Of a DNA stretch of 37,329 bases, positions 1-8,069 are shown piece by piece. Under the pieces are notes generated by a model, which was given only the letters and a program-made list of their open reading frames with translations, was not told where the DNA came from and did no database searches. Origin of the DNA: Bacteroidales bacterium (lineage in GTDB: Bacteria; Bacteroidota; Bacteroidia; Bacteroidales; UBA932); assembly GCA_017502125.1 (NCBI GenBank), contig JAFVVN010000059.1, forward strand, positions 1 to 37,329. The letters are read 5' to 3'. Position 1 is the stretch's first letter. Each line of letters begins with the position of its first letter. The position numbers and the translations under genes were made by a program.

Positions 1-31
1 CATCCTGAGCCAGGATCAAACTCTTCATTGT
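1..31 (-). rRNA. rrs: 16S rRNA, 5' end only
   Basis: Read on the minus strand, the first 30 bases contain the conserved start of bacterial 16S rRNA (GAGTTTGATCCTGGCTCAG, the usual 27F primer region). Only the first ~31 nt are present; the gene runs off the left edge of the window. The mature 5' end is placed near 31 by alignment with E. coli numbering from memory, so it may be off by a few bases. Confidence 0.95.
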
Positions 32-193
32 ATAATCTCTTATAAATTTCTTAGCTTGTCACTGACACTTATAACTCTTAAAAAGAATTAACGCTTCTCG
101 ATAAATTGTTTTCTCGGTACTTGCTTCTTGTACAGTAATCAGTCTTTTCAATGAACTTCTCAATCCCTCTTTCGAGGACCCGTTTTTCGAACG
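32..193 (-). other. 16S rRNA leader
   Basis: This is the transcribed spacer between the proximal rRNA promoter and the mature 16S end. At its upstream edge a hairpin is visible (CCCGTT at 179-184 pairing with AACGGG at 190-195). An AGTTCATTGAAAAGAC-like stretch on the minus strand near 142-158 resembles an rRNA boxA antitermination site, but this is only a resemblance. No protein-coding frame is credible here. Confidence 0.7.
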
Positions 194-199
194 GGGCTG

Positions 200-230
200 C
201 AAAGGTACGCTTTATTTTTGAACTTCCAAA
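200..230 (-). promoter_or_regulatory. rRNA promoter, proximal (P2)
   Basis: On the minus strand TTTG (230-227) is followed by a 19-nt spacer and TACCTTTG (207-200). This is a full match to the Bacteroidota primary-sigma consensus (TTTG, 19-21 nt, TAnnTTTG). Transcription should start near 193, about 160 nt before the 16S gene. Confidence 0.9.
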
Positions 231-324
231 TTTTTATTCAAAAATTTTTGAAAATCTTTTTTCAAGCGCCAGTCTCGTAAAGAACTCTTAACCTTCCAAG
301 CATACCCGCTTTTCAAAGGGAGTG

Positions 325-355
325 CAAAGGTACGACTTTTTAATTAATCTCCAAA
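325..355 (-). promoter_or_regulatory. rRNA promoter, distal (P1)
   Basis: A second full consensus match on the minus strand: TTTG (355-352), 19-nt spacer, TACCTTTG (332-325). It lies exactly 125 bp upstream of the proximal promoter and shares its spacer ending (CG before TACCTTTGCA) and a following C-rich/G-rich hairpin-like segment. Between 356 and 451 I see only AT-rich sequence without a gene. Confidence 0.88.
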
Positions 356-451
356 TTTTTATTGAGAATTTGGCAAACTTTTTTCAAGCAAAAACAGCAT
401 CATTTTCGTAAGTGTCTGAATATAGGGGCAATACGAAACAGCCTAAACGAG

Positions 452-483
452 GTTGCAAACTTTAAGGGAATTTGTTAAATTTG
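452..483 (+). promoter_or_regulatory. Promoter for the mannosyltransferase-pyrC genes
   Basis: TAAATTTG at 476-483 matches the -7 consensus TAnnTTTG. GTTG at 452-455, 20 nt upstream, is a three-of-four match to the -33 box. Transcription would begin near 490, about 40 nt before the ATG at 530. It diverges from the rRNA promoters. Confidence 0.65.
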
Positions 484-529
484 CATGTTTGACTACTCTT
501 TAATATAAAGACTAACAATAACACACAAT

Positions 530-1255
530 ATGGACAGGAAAGTTGTCATAATTCCGACTTACAACGAGAAGGAGAATATAGAAAAAATCATAAGGGCCGT
601 ATTTGCTCTGGAGGGAGAATACCATATTCTGGTTATTGAGGACGGATCGCCTGATGGGACAGCAGCAATTGTGAAAGGAATGCAGGAAGAGTTTGCGGGT
701 CGTCTGCATATGATAGAGCGAACCGGCAAGCTGGGTCTCGGCACGGCATACATCACCGGATTCAAATGGTCGGTCGAACATGGATATGACTACATATTCG
801 AAATGGATGCAGACTTCTCACACAACCCGAACGACCTGCCCGAACTGTATCAGGCATGCAAGCAAGGAGCCGACCTGGCAATCGGGTCCCGTTACTGCAA
901 AGGAATCAGTGTCATAAACTGGCCGATCGGCAGGGTCATCATGTCATATTATGCATCAGTATATGTGAGGACCGTGCTTGGAATGAAGATATACGACACC
1001 ACCGCAGGCTTCAAGTGCTACAGAAGACAGGTTCTTGAGACAATCGATCTGGACAAGGTGAAGATGAAGGGATATGGATTCCAGATTGAAATGAAATACT
1101 CGGCTTATAAGCTTGGCTTCAAGGTGCAGGAGGTTCCCATCATTTTTGTCGACCGGACAGAGGGTACATCAAAGATGAGCAGTGGAATATTCGGAGAAGC
1201 TTTCTGGGGTGTGCTGAATTTGAAGATGAGAAAGATCAAACCTAGAACCAGATGA
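530..1255 (+). CDS. Polyprenol-phosphate mannosyltransferase (GT2, DPM1-like)
   Basis: This 241-residue protein is a family 2 glycosyltransferase close to dolichol/polyprenol-phosphate mannose synthases. These move a sugar from a nucleotide donor to a lipid phosphate on the cytoplasmic face of the membrane. The N-terminus shows the nucleotide-binding start (VVIIPTYNEKENI), then IEDGSPDGT, and the metal-binding DxD at D93-A-D95. The length matches the soluble single-domain form, and no membrane anchor is seen after the catalytic domain. Its stop overlaps the next ATG (ATGA at 1252-1255), so translation is probably coupled to pyrC. The sugar and acceptor cannot be read from sequence; a role in glycan or lipoglycan synthesis is inference. 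Confidence 0.9.
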   Translation: MDRKVVIIPTYNEKENIEKIIRAVFALEGEYHILVIEDGSPDGTAAIVKGMQEEFAGRLHMIERTGKLGLGTAYITGFKWSVEHGYDYIFEMDADFSHNPNDLPELYQACKQGADLAIGSRYCKGISVINWPIGRVIMSYYASVYVRTVLGMKIYDTTAGFKCYRRQVLETIDLDKVKMKGYGFQIEMKYSAYKLGFKVQEVPIIFVDRTEGTSKMSSGIFGEAFWGVLNLKMRKIKPRTR

Positions 1256-2634
1256 TGAAAACCATATTGCTGCATAATGCCAACATAGTGACTTCTGAAA
1301 AGGAGGCGGTCGGGAGTATCCTGGTCAAGGATGGCAAGATTGCCAAAATCCTGTATAAGGATAGTGAGGGCTACGATTTCCATATATATAATATAAGGAA
1401 GGAGAATCCTGAAGTATGGGACCTTGAAGGGAAATGGCTGATGGCGGGAGGAATAGATGCACATGTGCATTTCAGGGAGCCAGGACTCACCCACAAGGCT
1501 GATATGGAGACTGAATCCATGGCAGCAGTCGCAGGAGGAGTAACCAGCGTGATTGACATGCCGAATACTTCACCTGCCACCACCTCGGCTGTTACATTAA
1601 GGGAAAAGCTGGAGATGGCTCAGGGCAGGATAGCTGCCAATATAGGCTTCAACATAGGAGCCACCAATGTAAATTACAAGGAAATCCTGGAGATGCTGGA
1701 AGGACGGACTACGATTCCTGCAGAACATGTCGGAGGAGTGAAGGTATTCATGGGATCTTCCACCGGGAATATGCTGGTCGATTCCGGAGAAGCACTGGAT
1801 GAATTCTTCAAGATAAAGGGACGACCCGTACTCGTACACTGCGAAGATGAGGGGACAATAAGAGAGAACCTGGAAAAGGCTGTGGAAAGATATGGAGAGG
1901 ATATTCCTTTCACAGAACATGAAAACATCAGAAGCAGAAGGGCATGCATAAAATCCAGCCTCAAGGCATTGGAAAAAGCCATTCAGGAAGGAACACGTCT
2001 GGTGCTTTGTCATATTTCCACAAAGGAGGAGCTGGAAATGGTACGCGCCGCCAAACTCAACAATCCTGGAATCATAGCGGAAACATCCTGCAACTACTTG
2101 TGGTTCAGCAACAAAGACTATGATCGATTAGGAAGTCGGGGAAAATGCAATCCATCTATCAAAGCAACCTCCGACAGAGAAGCTCTTCGCAACGGGCTTG
2201 CAAACGGAATCATCGACACTATCGGTTCTGACCATGCGCCGCATCTTCTGACAGAGAAGGACGCAAAGTACCTTCAGGCGCCCTCAGGTCTGCCCTCAAT
2301 CCAGCAGAGTCTGCCGGTCCTTCTGACAATAGCGGGACAGGAGGACATTCCGCTCACGAGAATTGCGGAGGTGTTCTCCGAGAAGGCTGCCGATCTCTAC
2401 GGGCTGAAACGTGGGAAGATTGTAGAAGGTTATGCTGCCGATCTGGTGATATTCGACAAGGAAAGAGAATTCACCGTGAAAGCTGAAGACCAGTTCAGCA
2501 AATGCGGCTGGAGTCCGTATGAAGGAGAAAGGCTCCGAGGATACATAGAAGCAGTGCTTGTGAACGGTGAAACAGCGTTCAGGGACGGACAGGCAAGCAG
2601 AACCAAGCATGGTCAGCTTCTAAGTTTCAGCTGA
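1252..2634 (+). CDS. pyrC: Dihydroorotase, class I type
   Basis: Dihydroorotase interconverts carbamoyl-aspartate and dihydroorotate, the third step of pyrimidine synthesis. The 460-residue protein carries the amidohydrolase metal site: H71 and H73 in HVHFREPG, the lysine usually carbamylated (K164 in GGVKVF), H196 in HCEDE, H254 in CHIST, and D327 in GSDHAPH. All key residues are intact, so it should be an active enzyme rather than an inactive paralogue. It starts inside the stop of the upstream mannosyltransferase gene. A related hydantoinase/allantoinase function is possible on family grounds, but the HFREPG and substrate-loop motifs fit dihydroorotase best. Confidence 0.92.
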   Translation: MMKTILLHNANIVTSEKEAVGSILVKDGKIAKILYKDSEGYDFHIYNIRKENPEVWDLEGKWLMAGGIDAHVHFREPGLTHKADMETESMAAVAGGVTSVIDMPNTSPATTSAVTLREKLEMAQGRIAANIGFNIGATNVNYKEILEMLEGRTTIPAEHVGGVKVFMGSSTGNMLVDSGEALDEFFKIKGRPVLVHCEDEGTIRENLEKAVERYGEDIPFTEHENIRSRRACIKSSLKALEKAIQEGTRLVLCHISTKEELEMVRAAKLNNPGIIAETSCNYLWFSNKDYDRLGSRGKCNPSIKATSDREALRNGLANGIIDTIGSDHAPHLLTEKDAKYLQAPSGLPSIQQSLPVLLTIAGQEDIPLTRIAEVFSEKAADLYGLKRGKIVEGYAADLVIFDKEREFTVKAEDQFSKCGWSPYEGERLRGYIEAVLVNGETAFRDGQASRTKHGQLLSFS

Positions 2635-2683
2635 AAGACAACGAACGTCACAAAACCTCCCCTAACAACATAAGTCCAGGAAC

Positions 2684-3592
2684 ATGGCACCTAGAGTAAA
2701 GCCCAGCATGACATTGATTTATATAGCATCAATGTTTGCCATTACCCTGTGGGGAATGTCATACATATGGACAAGCCGTCTGATAGAACTGGGAATTCCG
2801 GTGTTCTATTTCGTCTTTGCCCGTATATTCGTTGCAGGAATCATTCTTTTTCTGTTCAACACGGCGTATGGAAGAATAAAGAGGATACAGAAGCAGGACT
2901 GGCCCAAGTTTCTTCTTCTGGCGTTTTGCGAACCCTTCATATACTTCATATGCGAGACAGTCGGACTGAAGATGACCGGTTCTCCGACTTTGAGTGCAAT
3001 GGTGATAGCAACCATTCCCATATTCTCGATTGGAGCCGGAATGTTATTCTTCAAAGAGAAGATTGGATGGGTCAACATACTGGGAATACTTTTCTCTCTG
3101 GTCGGAATCATGATGGTCGTCAGCGCCAAGGGAGAAGTGGGAGAACATTTCATCTGGGGAATCGTGCTCCTGCTTATCGCAGTGATTTCCGAGGTGGGAC
3201 ACGCCTCCCTTACAAAAAGTCTGGCCGGCAACTATTCCAGCCAGGTCATCGTGATGTATCAGTTTCTGATAGGTTCCATATATCTTTTCCCACTGTTTTT
3301 ATGGAAGGGGACCCAGGGATTCAACGCAGAACTATACTTCAGCAGCGATGTACTATACCCTATCATCTGCCTGTCCATACTATGCTCCAGCCTGGCATTC
3401 TCCTTATGGGTAAGCACAATCAAGAATCTTGGAGTTGCCAAATCAAGCATATTCTCGGCACTCATACCGGTGGTTGCCGCTCTGATTGCCTGGGTTCTTG
3501 GTCATGAAATACTTGATGCCCGCCAATGGGCAGGCATCGTTGTATCCACTCTGGGCGTCATTCTCTCTCAATACACATTCAAGAAAGCATAG
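2684..3592 (+). CDS. EamA-family (DMT) transporter
   Basis: A 302-residue, very hydrophobic protein with about ten predicted membrane segments in two repeats of five, the usual drug/metabolite transporter layout. The first repeat begins near residue 8 (IYIASMFAITLWGMSYIWT) and the second near residue 150 (WGIVLLLIAVISEVGHASLTK). Members export amino acids, metabolites or drugs across the inner membrane; substrate cannot be assigned here. It lies 49 nt after pyrC on the same strand and may be co-transcribed, with AGGA about 8 nt before the ATG. Its stop is 2 nt from the convergent end of tex. Confidence 0.88.
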   Translation: MAPRVKPSMTLIYIASMFAITLWGMSYIWTSRLIELGIPVFYFVFARIFVAGIILFLFNTAYGRIKRIQKQDWPKFLLLAFCEPFIYFICETVGLKMTGSPTLSAMVIATIPIFSIGAGMLFFKEKIGWVNILGILFSLVGIMMVVSAKGEVGEHFIWGIVLLLIAVISEVGHASLTKSLAGNYSSQVIVMYQFLIGSIYLFPLFLWKGTQGFNAELYFSSDVLYPIICLSILCSSLAFSLWVSTIKNLGVAKSSIFSALIPVVAALIAWVLGHEILDARQWAGIVVSTLGVILSQYTFKKA

Positions 3593-3594
3593 AC

Positions 3595-5730
3595 TTACTT
3601 CACAAGACGCAGGCCTATTCTGCCACGGTCAAGATCAACAGAAATGACAGTAACCTTCACCTGCTGATGCAGTTTAAGAATCTTCGAAGGATCAGCCATA
3701 CCCTTGACTCCCATCTGCGTTGCATGAATGAGACCGTTCTGCTTGATGCCTATATCCACAAAGGCACCAAAAGCCGTTATATTCGTGACTATTCCAGGGA
3801 GTTCCATTCCTGCATTGAGATCTTCAATGCTTCTTATGTCATGCGCGAACTCAAACTCCTGGGCAGATTCACGAGGATCCCTTCCTGGTTTTCTCAGTTC
3901 ACTTATGATATCATTTATGGTAGGAAGTCCGAAGTTGTCGTCTATGTATTTCTGAGGGTCGAGCTTAGCACACAGTTCAGCATTGCCAACAAGTTCTCTG
4001 GTGGTCACATTGAGGTCCCTGGCCATTCTGTCCACCACATGGTACGCCTCCGGATGGACAGCAGAATTATCCAGAGGGTTCTCGGCTCCCTGGATCCTGA
4101 GGAAGCCGGCACATTGTTCGAATGCCTTGTCTCCCAAGCGTTTAACCTTCAGAAGCTGTTTACGTGACGTATAGGCACCATTGCTGGCGCGGTATTCCAC
4201 GATGTTGTCGGCAAGAGCAGGACCGATACCAGCAACATAGCTTAGAAGATAACTGCTGGCAGTGTTAAGATTCACTCCCACACTGTTCACGCAGCTTTCT
4301 ACCGTATTGTCCAGTTTCTCTCTCAGAAGGGTCTGATCCACATCGTGCTGATACTGTCCCACACCGAGAGACTTCGGATCAATCTTTACAAGTTCTGCAA
4401 GAGGGTCCATAAGTCTGCGACCGATGGAGACTGCGCCTCGGACTGTTACGTCATGGTCAGGAAACTCCTCACGTGCAACATCAGATGCAGAATATATGGA
4501 TGCACCGTCTTCACTTACAGTAAATACACGGACTCCTTCAGGCAACGGAACACGCTTTATGAATTCTTCAGTCTCACGACCTGCCGTACCGTTTCCTATG
4601 GCTATGACCTCTATTCCGAACTTCCGGACCATTCCGGACACAGCCTGGATTGATTTTATCTTCTCACTGACTGGAGGATGCGGGAATATGGCCTCATTGT
4701 GCAGGAGATTGCCCTGTTCGTCAAGGCAGACCACCTTGCAGCCTGTTCTGAAACCAGGATCTATTGCAAGCACCCTCTTCTGTCCCACTGGAGGTGCCAG
4801 AAGGAGCTGACGCAGGTTTTCTCCGAATATACGTATGGATTCCAGATCGGCCTTCTCCTTTGCCTCCTTGATCACTTCGTTGGAAATGGAAGGTTCCAGA
4901 AGACGCTTGAAAGAATCATCAAATGCTTCATGAATCTGCTCGGCAAGAGCCGGTCCGGGATAACGGTGTTCCTGGCAGAAATCATAATATATCTTCTTTC
5001 CGCATTTTTCCGGATCCGCATCAATCCGAACATTTACAAAACCCTCTTCCTCAGCGCGCAGAATGGCCAGAAGCCTGTGAGGAGCAATGCGTTCCAGAGA
5101 TTCCGAATAATCGAAATATATCTTATACTTCTGCGCTTCCGGTCCGACAGCCTTCTTGGTAGCCCTGGTCACAAGGCGTCTGGTCTTGAATATCTGTCTG
5201 AGAGTCTCACGCACGGAGGCCGTTTCACTCAGGCGTTCGGCAATTATATCTCTCGCTCCTGCAAGGGCTTCATCAACGGTCTTCACCTTGTCATTCAGAA
5301 AAGCCCTGGCCTCTCTGAACGGATCATTCACTGAGACCGAGTACATCCTGTCTGCCAAAGGCTCCAGTCCAAGTTCCTTGGCCGCCGTGGCTCTGGTGCG
5401 TCTCTTTGGCTTATATGGGAGATAGAGGTCCTCAAGTTCACGAGACTCGACACAATTTTCAATCTTCCTACGAAGTTCATCGGTCAATGCACCGGCCTGG
5501 CTGATGGTCTCAATAACGGTCTCCTTACGTTTCTCCATTTCTGCATACACATCCACCCAATGACGGATTTCTGCCACAGCCACGTCGTCCAGCCCACCTG
5601 TGCGTTCCTTGCGATAGCGGCTGATGAAAGGGATGGTGGCACCTTCCTCAAAGAGAGCTGCACAATTTTCTACCTGCCAATCCTTCACCTGAAGGCGGTC
5701 GGCTATGCTCTTTATATATATTGTCTTCAT
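3595..5730 (-). CDS. tex: Tex, RNA-binding transcription accessory protein
   Basis: Tex is a cytoplasmic nucleic-acid-binding protein related to eukaryotic Spt6. This 711-residue protein has the full architecture: N-terminal helical region with FISRYRKERTGGLDD, a YqgF/RuvC-like domain around residues 320-450 (VLAIDPGFRTGCK), helix-hairpin-helix repeats around 490-560 (VGVNLNTASSYLLSYVAGIG), and a C-terminal S1 domain from about 640. Length agrees with the family. It follows the ClC gene by 15 nt on the same strand and is probably in the same transcript. The start has no obvious Shine-Dalgarno sequence, which is normal in this phylum. Confidence 0.95.
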   Translation of the reverse strand: MKTIYIKSIADRLQVKDWQVENCAALFEEGATIPFISRYRKERTGGLDDVAVAEIRHWVDVYAEMEKRKETVIETISQAGALTDELRRKIENCVESRELEDLYLPYKPKRRTRATAAKELGLEPLADRMYSVSVNDPFREARAFLNDKVKTVDEALAGARDIIAERLSETASVRETLRQIFKTRRLVTRATKKAVGPEAQKYKIYFDYSESLERIAPHRLLAILRAEEEGFVNVRIDADPEKCGKKIYYDFCQEHRYPGPALAEQIHEAFDDSFKRLLEPSISNEVIKEAKEKADLESIRIFGENLRQLLLAPPVGQKRVLAIDPGFRTGCKVVCLDEQGNLLHNEAIFPHPPVSEKIKSIQAVSGMVRKFGIEVIAIGNGTAGRETEEFIKRVPLPEGVRVFTVSEDGASIYSASDVAREEFPDHDVTVRGAVSIGRRLMDPLAELVKIDPKSLGVGQYQHDVDQTLLREKLDNTVESCVNSVGVNLNTASSYLLSYVAGIGPALADNIVEYRASNGAYTSRKQLLKVKRLGDKAFEQCAGFLRIQGAENPLDNSAVHPEAYHVVDRMARDLNVTTRELVGNAELCAKLDPQKYIDDNFGLPTINDIISELRKPGRDPRESAQEFEFAHDIRSIEDLNAGMELPGIVTNITAFGAFVDIGIKQNGLIHATQMGVKGMADPSKILKLHQQVKVTVISVDLDRGRIGLRLVK

Positions 5731-5745
5731 AACGGCATCTGATTG

Positions 5746-7533
5746 TCAGTCGTGGGAAACCTGTTTGAGCTGGTCTCTATATGCAGAGAATATCTTGGAC
5801 TTGGACACAAAACCCACATAGGTCCTGTCACGGTCGACCACAGGCAGATTCCATGCACCCGTAGTCTCGAACTTCTTCATCACGCTGTCCATCTTTTCAT
5901 CCACATAGACATATGCAGGCGCAGACCTCATGAAATTATAGACATGCAGGGTGTCATATCGTTCGGTCTTGAACATTTCCCTGCGTATATCCTCAAGGGA
6001 AACATAGCCCTGAAAATGCTGGCGGGAGTCTAGTACAGGAAAGATATTGCGTTTGGAATCAGCCACCACGCCGACCAGTTCTCCCAAAGAAGCATCTATC
6101 TTGACCGTTCTGAAATCCGATTCTATCAGCTCATCTGTCTTCAAAAGGGTAAGGACCGCCTGATCGCTGTCGTGGGTGAGGAGCTCTCCCCTCTTGGCAA
6201 TTCGCTTCGTGTAGATTGAGTATGGCTCCACGGTCCTGGCTACGCCGTATGAGAGTGTGGCTGTGATGATGAGCGGAATCAGAAGTTCATATCCTCCTGT
6301 CATGTCAGCGATAAGGAAGATGGCCGTCATCGGAGCCTGCATGACTCCGGCCATGAGACCAGCCATACCGACAAGCACAAAATTCTGCTCCGGAACCACA
6401 GCACCTCCACCGACAAGATTGATGACCCTGGATACCACGAAGCCGGCAATTGCACCAATGAAGAGAGTCGGACCGAATGTTCCTCCCACACCACCTCCGG
6501 CATTTGTGAAGGACATCGAAAAGACCTTCAGCAGCAGGACCAGAATGAAGAATACCGGCACCAGCCACGGAGTCCTGAGGAAAAAGTCCAGAACCGTACG
6601 CCCCTCAAGGTCGATTGTTCCACCGTTGAGAAGTTCATGGAGGTATTCGTATCCTTCACCGAAAAGAGGAGGGAAAAGGAAAATCAGGACACCAAGGCAA
6701 CCTGCAGATATTCCCCAGCGGACGAAAGGCTTCTTTATGCTTTTTATCCTATCCTCAAGCCAGAGCGTCATTCTGGTGAAATATACTGAACATGCTGCAC
6801 AGAAAAGCCCAAGAATAAGATAGAAAGGTATATTTCCCAGTTCAAATGGAGATAGCGTACACTCAAACGGCGGTTTGTCACCAAGGAATATGTATGATAT
6901 CACCGTTGCAGAAATTGTTGAAAGAAGCAGCGGCAGGATGGATGTCATTGAGATATTGAAAAGCAGGATCTCAAGCGTGAACAGGACACCTGCAAGAGGA
7001 GCCTTGAAGATTCCGGCCACAGCACCGGCCGCACCACAGCCGAGAAGGATGGTCATGTTCTTATATGACAGGCCCATATATCTCGCCACATTCGAGCCGA
7101 TTGCCGCACCGGTATACACTATAGGTGCCTCGGCTCCCACGGAACCTCCGAATCCGATTGTCACGGAGGAGGCCGCCAATGAGGTCCACATGTTATGAGG
7201 CTTGATCTTGGACTCGTTCTTGGAGACAGCCACCAGCACCTTCGTCACTCCATGACCTATGTTATCCTTGACAAGATAACGGACAAAAAGCATGGCCAGA
7301 AGCATACCTACACCCGGATATATAAGATATAGGGCATTGTAGGCTTCAGAGTCAAACCAGGAAGTGAGGTGGTGATGAATGAATTGTATGGATGACTTGA
7401 GAAAGACGGCAGCAAGACCGCAAAGGACGCCGACAATCAGGGAAAGGACCATCATAACATCCCTTTCCGACAGTTTCATCAGCAGTTTCCTCAACGGAGT
7501 CAAAATGCTCTTTATTGAAGATATCGATTTCAT
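5746..7533 (-). CDS. ClC-family chloride channel/antiporter with CBS pair
   Basis: An inner-membrane ClC protein with the canonical gating-glutamate motif (VGAEAP, E135 counted from the start used here) and the GGGVGGTFGPTLFIG motif of the anion pathway. Two CBS domains follow in the last ~150 residues (PVLDSRQHFQGYVSL and NLPVVDRDRTYVGFV), probably sensing nucleotides. The frame extends to an ATG at 7551 (601 aa). A full consensus promoter has its -7 box at 7560-7553, so transcription should begin near 7546, downstream of that ATG. The ATG at 7533 (595 aa) is therefore preferred. Tex follows 15 nt downstream. Channel versus H+/Cl- exchanger cannot be decided here. Confidence 0.92.
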   Translation of the reverse strand: MKSISSIKSILTPLRKLLMKLSERDVMMVLSLIVGVLCGLAAVFLKSSIQFIHHHLTSWFDSEAYNALYLIYPGVGMLLAMLFVRYLVKDNIGHGVTKVLVAVSKNESKIKPHNMWTSLAASSVTIGFGGSVGAEAPIVYTGAAIGSNVARYMGLSYKNMTILLGCGAAGAVAGIFKAPLAGVLFTLEILLFNISMTSILPLLLSTISATVISYIFLGDKPPFECTLSPFELGNIPFYLILGLFCAACSVYFTRMTLWLEDRIKSIKKPFVRWGISAGCLGVLIFLFPPLFGEGYEYLHELLNGGTIDLEGRTVLDFFLRTPWLVPVFFILVLLLKVFSMSFTNAGGGVGGTFGPTLFIGAIAGFVVSRVINLVGGGAVVPEQNFVLVGMAGLMAGVMQAPMTAIFLIADMTGGYELLIPLIITATLSYGVARTVEPYSIYTKRIAKRGELLTHDSDQAVLTLLKTDELIESDFRTVKIDASLGELVGVVADSKRNIFPVLDSRQHFQGYVSLEDIRREMFKTERYDTLHVYNFMRSAPAYVYVDEKMDSVMKKFETTGAWNLPVVDRDRTYVGFVSKSKIFSAYRDQLKQVSHD

Positions 7534-7552
7534 ATAGGCCAAGTCAATCATA

Positions 7553-7583
7553 CAAAGGTAGCAAAAACACGGGACGAAGCAAA
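7553..7583 (-). promoter_or_regulatory. Promoter for ClC-tex
   Basis: On the minus strand TTTG (7583-7580), a 19-nt spacer and TACCTTTG (7560-7553) match the Bacteroidota consensus exactly. The -33 box overlaps the U-tract of the upstream terminator. The predicted start point near 7546 decides the ClC start codon. Confidence 0.85.
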
Positions 7584-7614
7584 AAATAACCGACCGGAGA
7601 TTTTCCGGCCGGTT
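7581..7614 (-). terminator. Intrinsic terminator after the acidic-protein gene
   Basis: On the minus strand a 10-bp stem (7614-7605 with 7597-7588, one G-U pair) encloses a 7-nt loop. It is followed after an A by six T at 7586-7581. It lies 22 nt after the stop of the 7636-7983 gene. Confidence 0.88.
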
Positions 7615-7635
7615 ACATAATATATCACATTGTCA

Positions 7636-7983
7636 TTACTCCGAGTCTGTGGCATCGTCATCTCCGCTTGAATATTGAGAGATATTGTCATCAGGAAGGC
7701 TCTCACCCTCGTTTCCATCTGAGTCTTCTCCGTCCTCCCCATCAAGCCAACGCTCCAGATCTTCAGCGTCATCCGTCTTCACCTTGATCTTGACAAGGTA
7801 GATCGCATCCGGAATCTCTACGGTCACGGCATAAAAGTTTGTTCCATCCGGCTTATCATATTTCACCAGGTCCTGAAAATAGTCATTATATCCCTTCGGA
7901 TACTTCTCCGCAAATGCAGCAGCCAGCTCCTCTGACATGTTCTCATAGCTGCATACAGCTCTTCTCTTAGGTGTTGTAGACAT
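7636..7983 (-). CDS. Acidic protein of unknown function, 115 aa
   Basis: I do not recognise a named family, although the pattern (N-terminal RRAVCSYENMSEEL, then EKYPKGYNDYFQDLVK) looks like small proteins seen across Bacteroidales. The N-terminal half is mixed and probably folded, with a predicted strand segment NFYAVTVEIPDAIYLVKIKV around residues 48-67. The last ~45 residues are strongly acidic and rich in D, E, S and G, and are likely disordered. No signal peptide or membrane segment is seen. It is monocistronic, bounded by its own promoter and a strong terminator. Basic start plus acidic tail might suggest binding a basic partner; that is speculation. Confidence 0.75.
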   Translation of the reverse strand: MSTTPKRRAVCSYENMSEELAAAFAEKYPKGYNDYFQDLVKYDKPDGTNFYAVTVEIPDAIYLVKIKVKTDDAEDLERWLDGEDGEDSDGNEGESLPDDNISQYSSGDDDATDSE

Positions 7984-8022
7984 ATCTGTTTTATGTTAGT
8001 TCTGTTTTACTGAAATACGGTG

Positions 8023-8054
8023 CAAGTGTAGGACATTTTTTTGAATTGAGCAAC
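8023..8054 (-). promoter_or_regulatory. Candidate promoter for the acidic-protein gene
   Basis: On the minus strand GTTG (8054-8051), a 20-nt spacer and TACACTTG (8030-8023) give a near match, with one mismatch in each box. Transcription would begin near 8016, about 33 nt before the ATG at 7983. Confidence 0.5.
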
Positions 8055-8069
8055 ATCAAAATGATTTTT

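Noticed and set aside
2749-3507. 252-residue frame inside the DMT transporter
   Set aside because: It is a +1 frame of a convincing membrane protein, with atypical composition.
3526-4167. 213-residue plus-strand open frame over tex
   Set aside because: It is antisense to the fully conserved S1 and helix-hairpin-helix regions of tex and has no recognisable domain.
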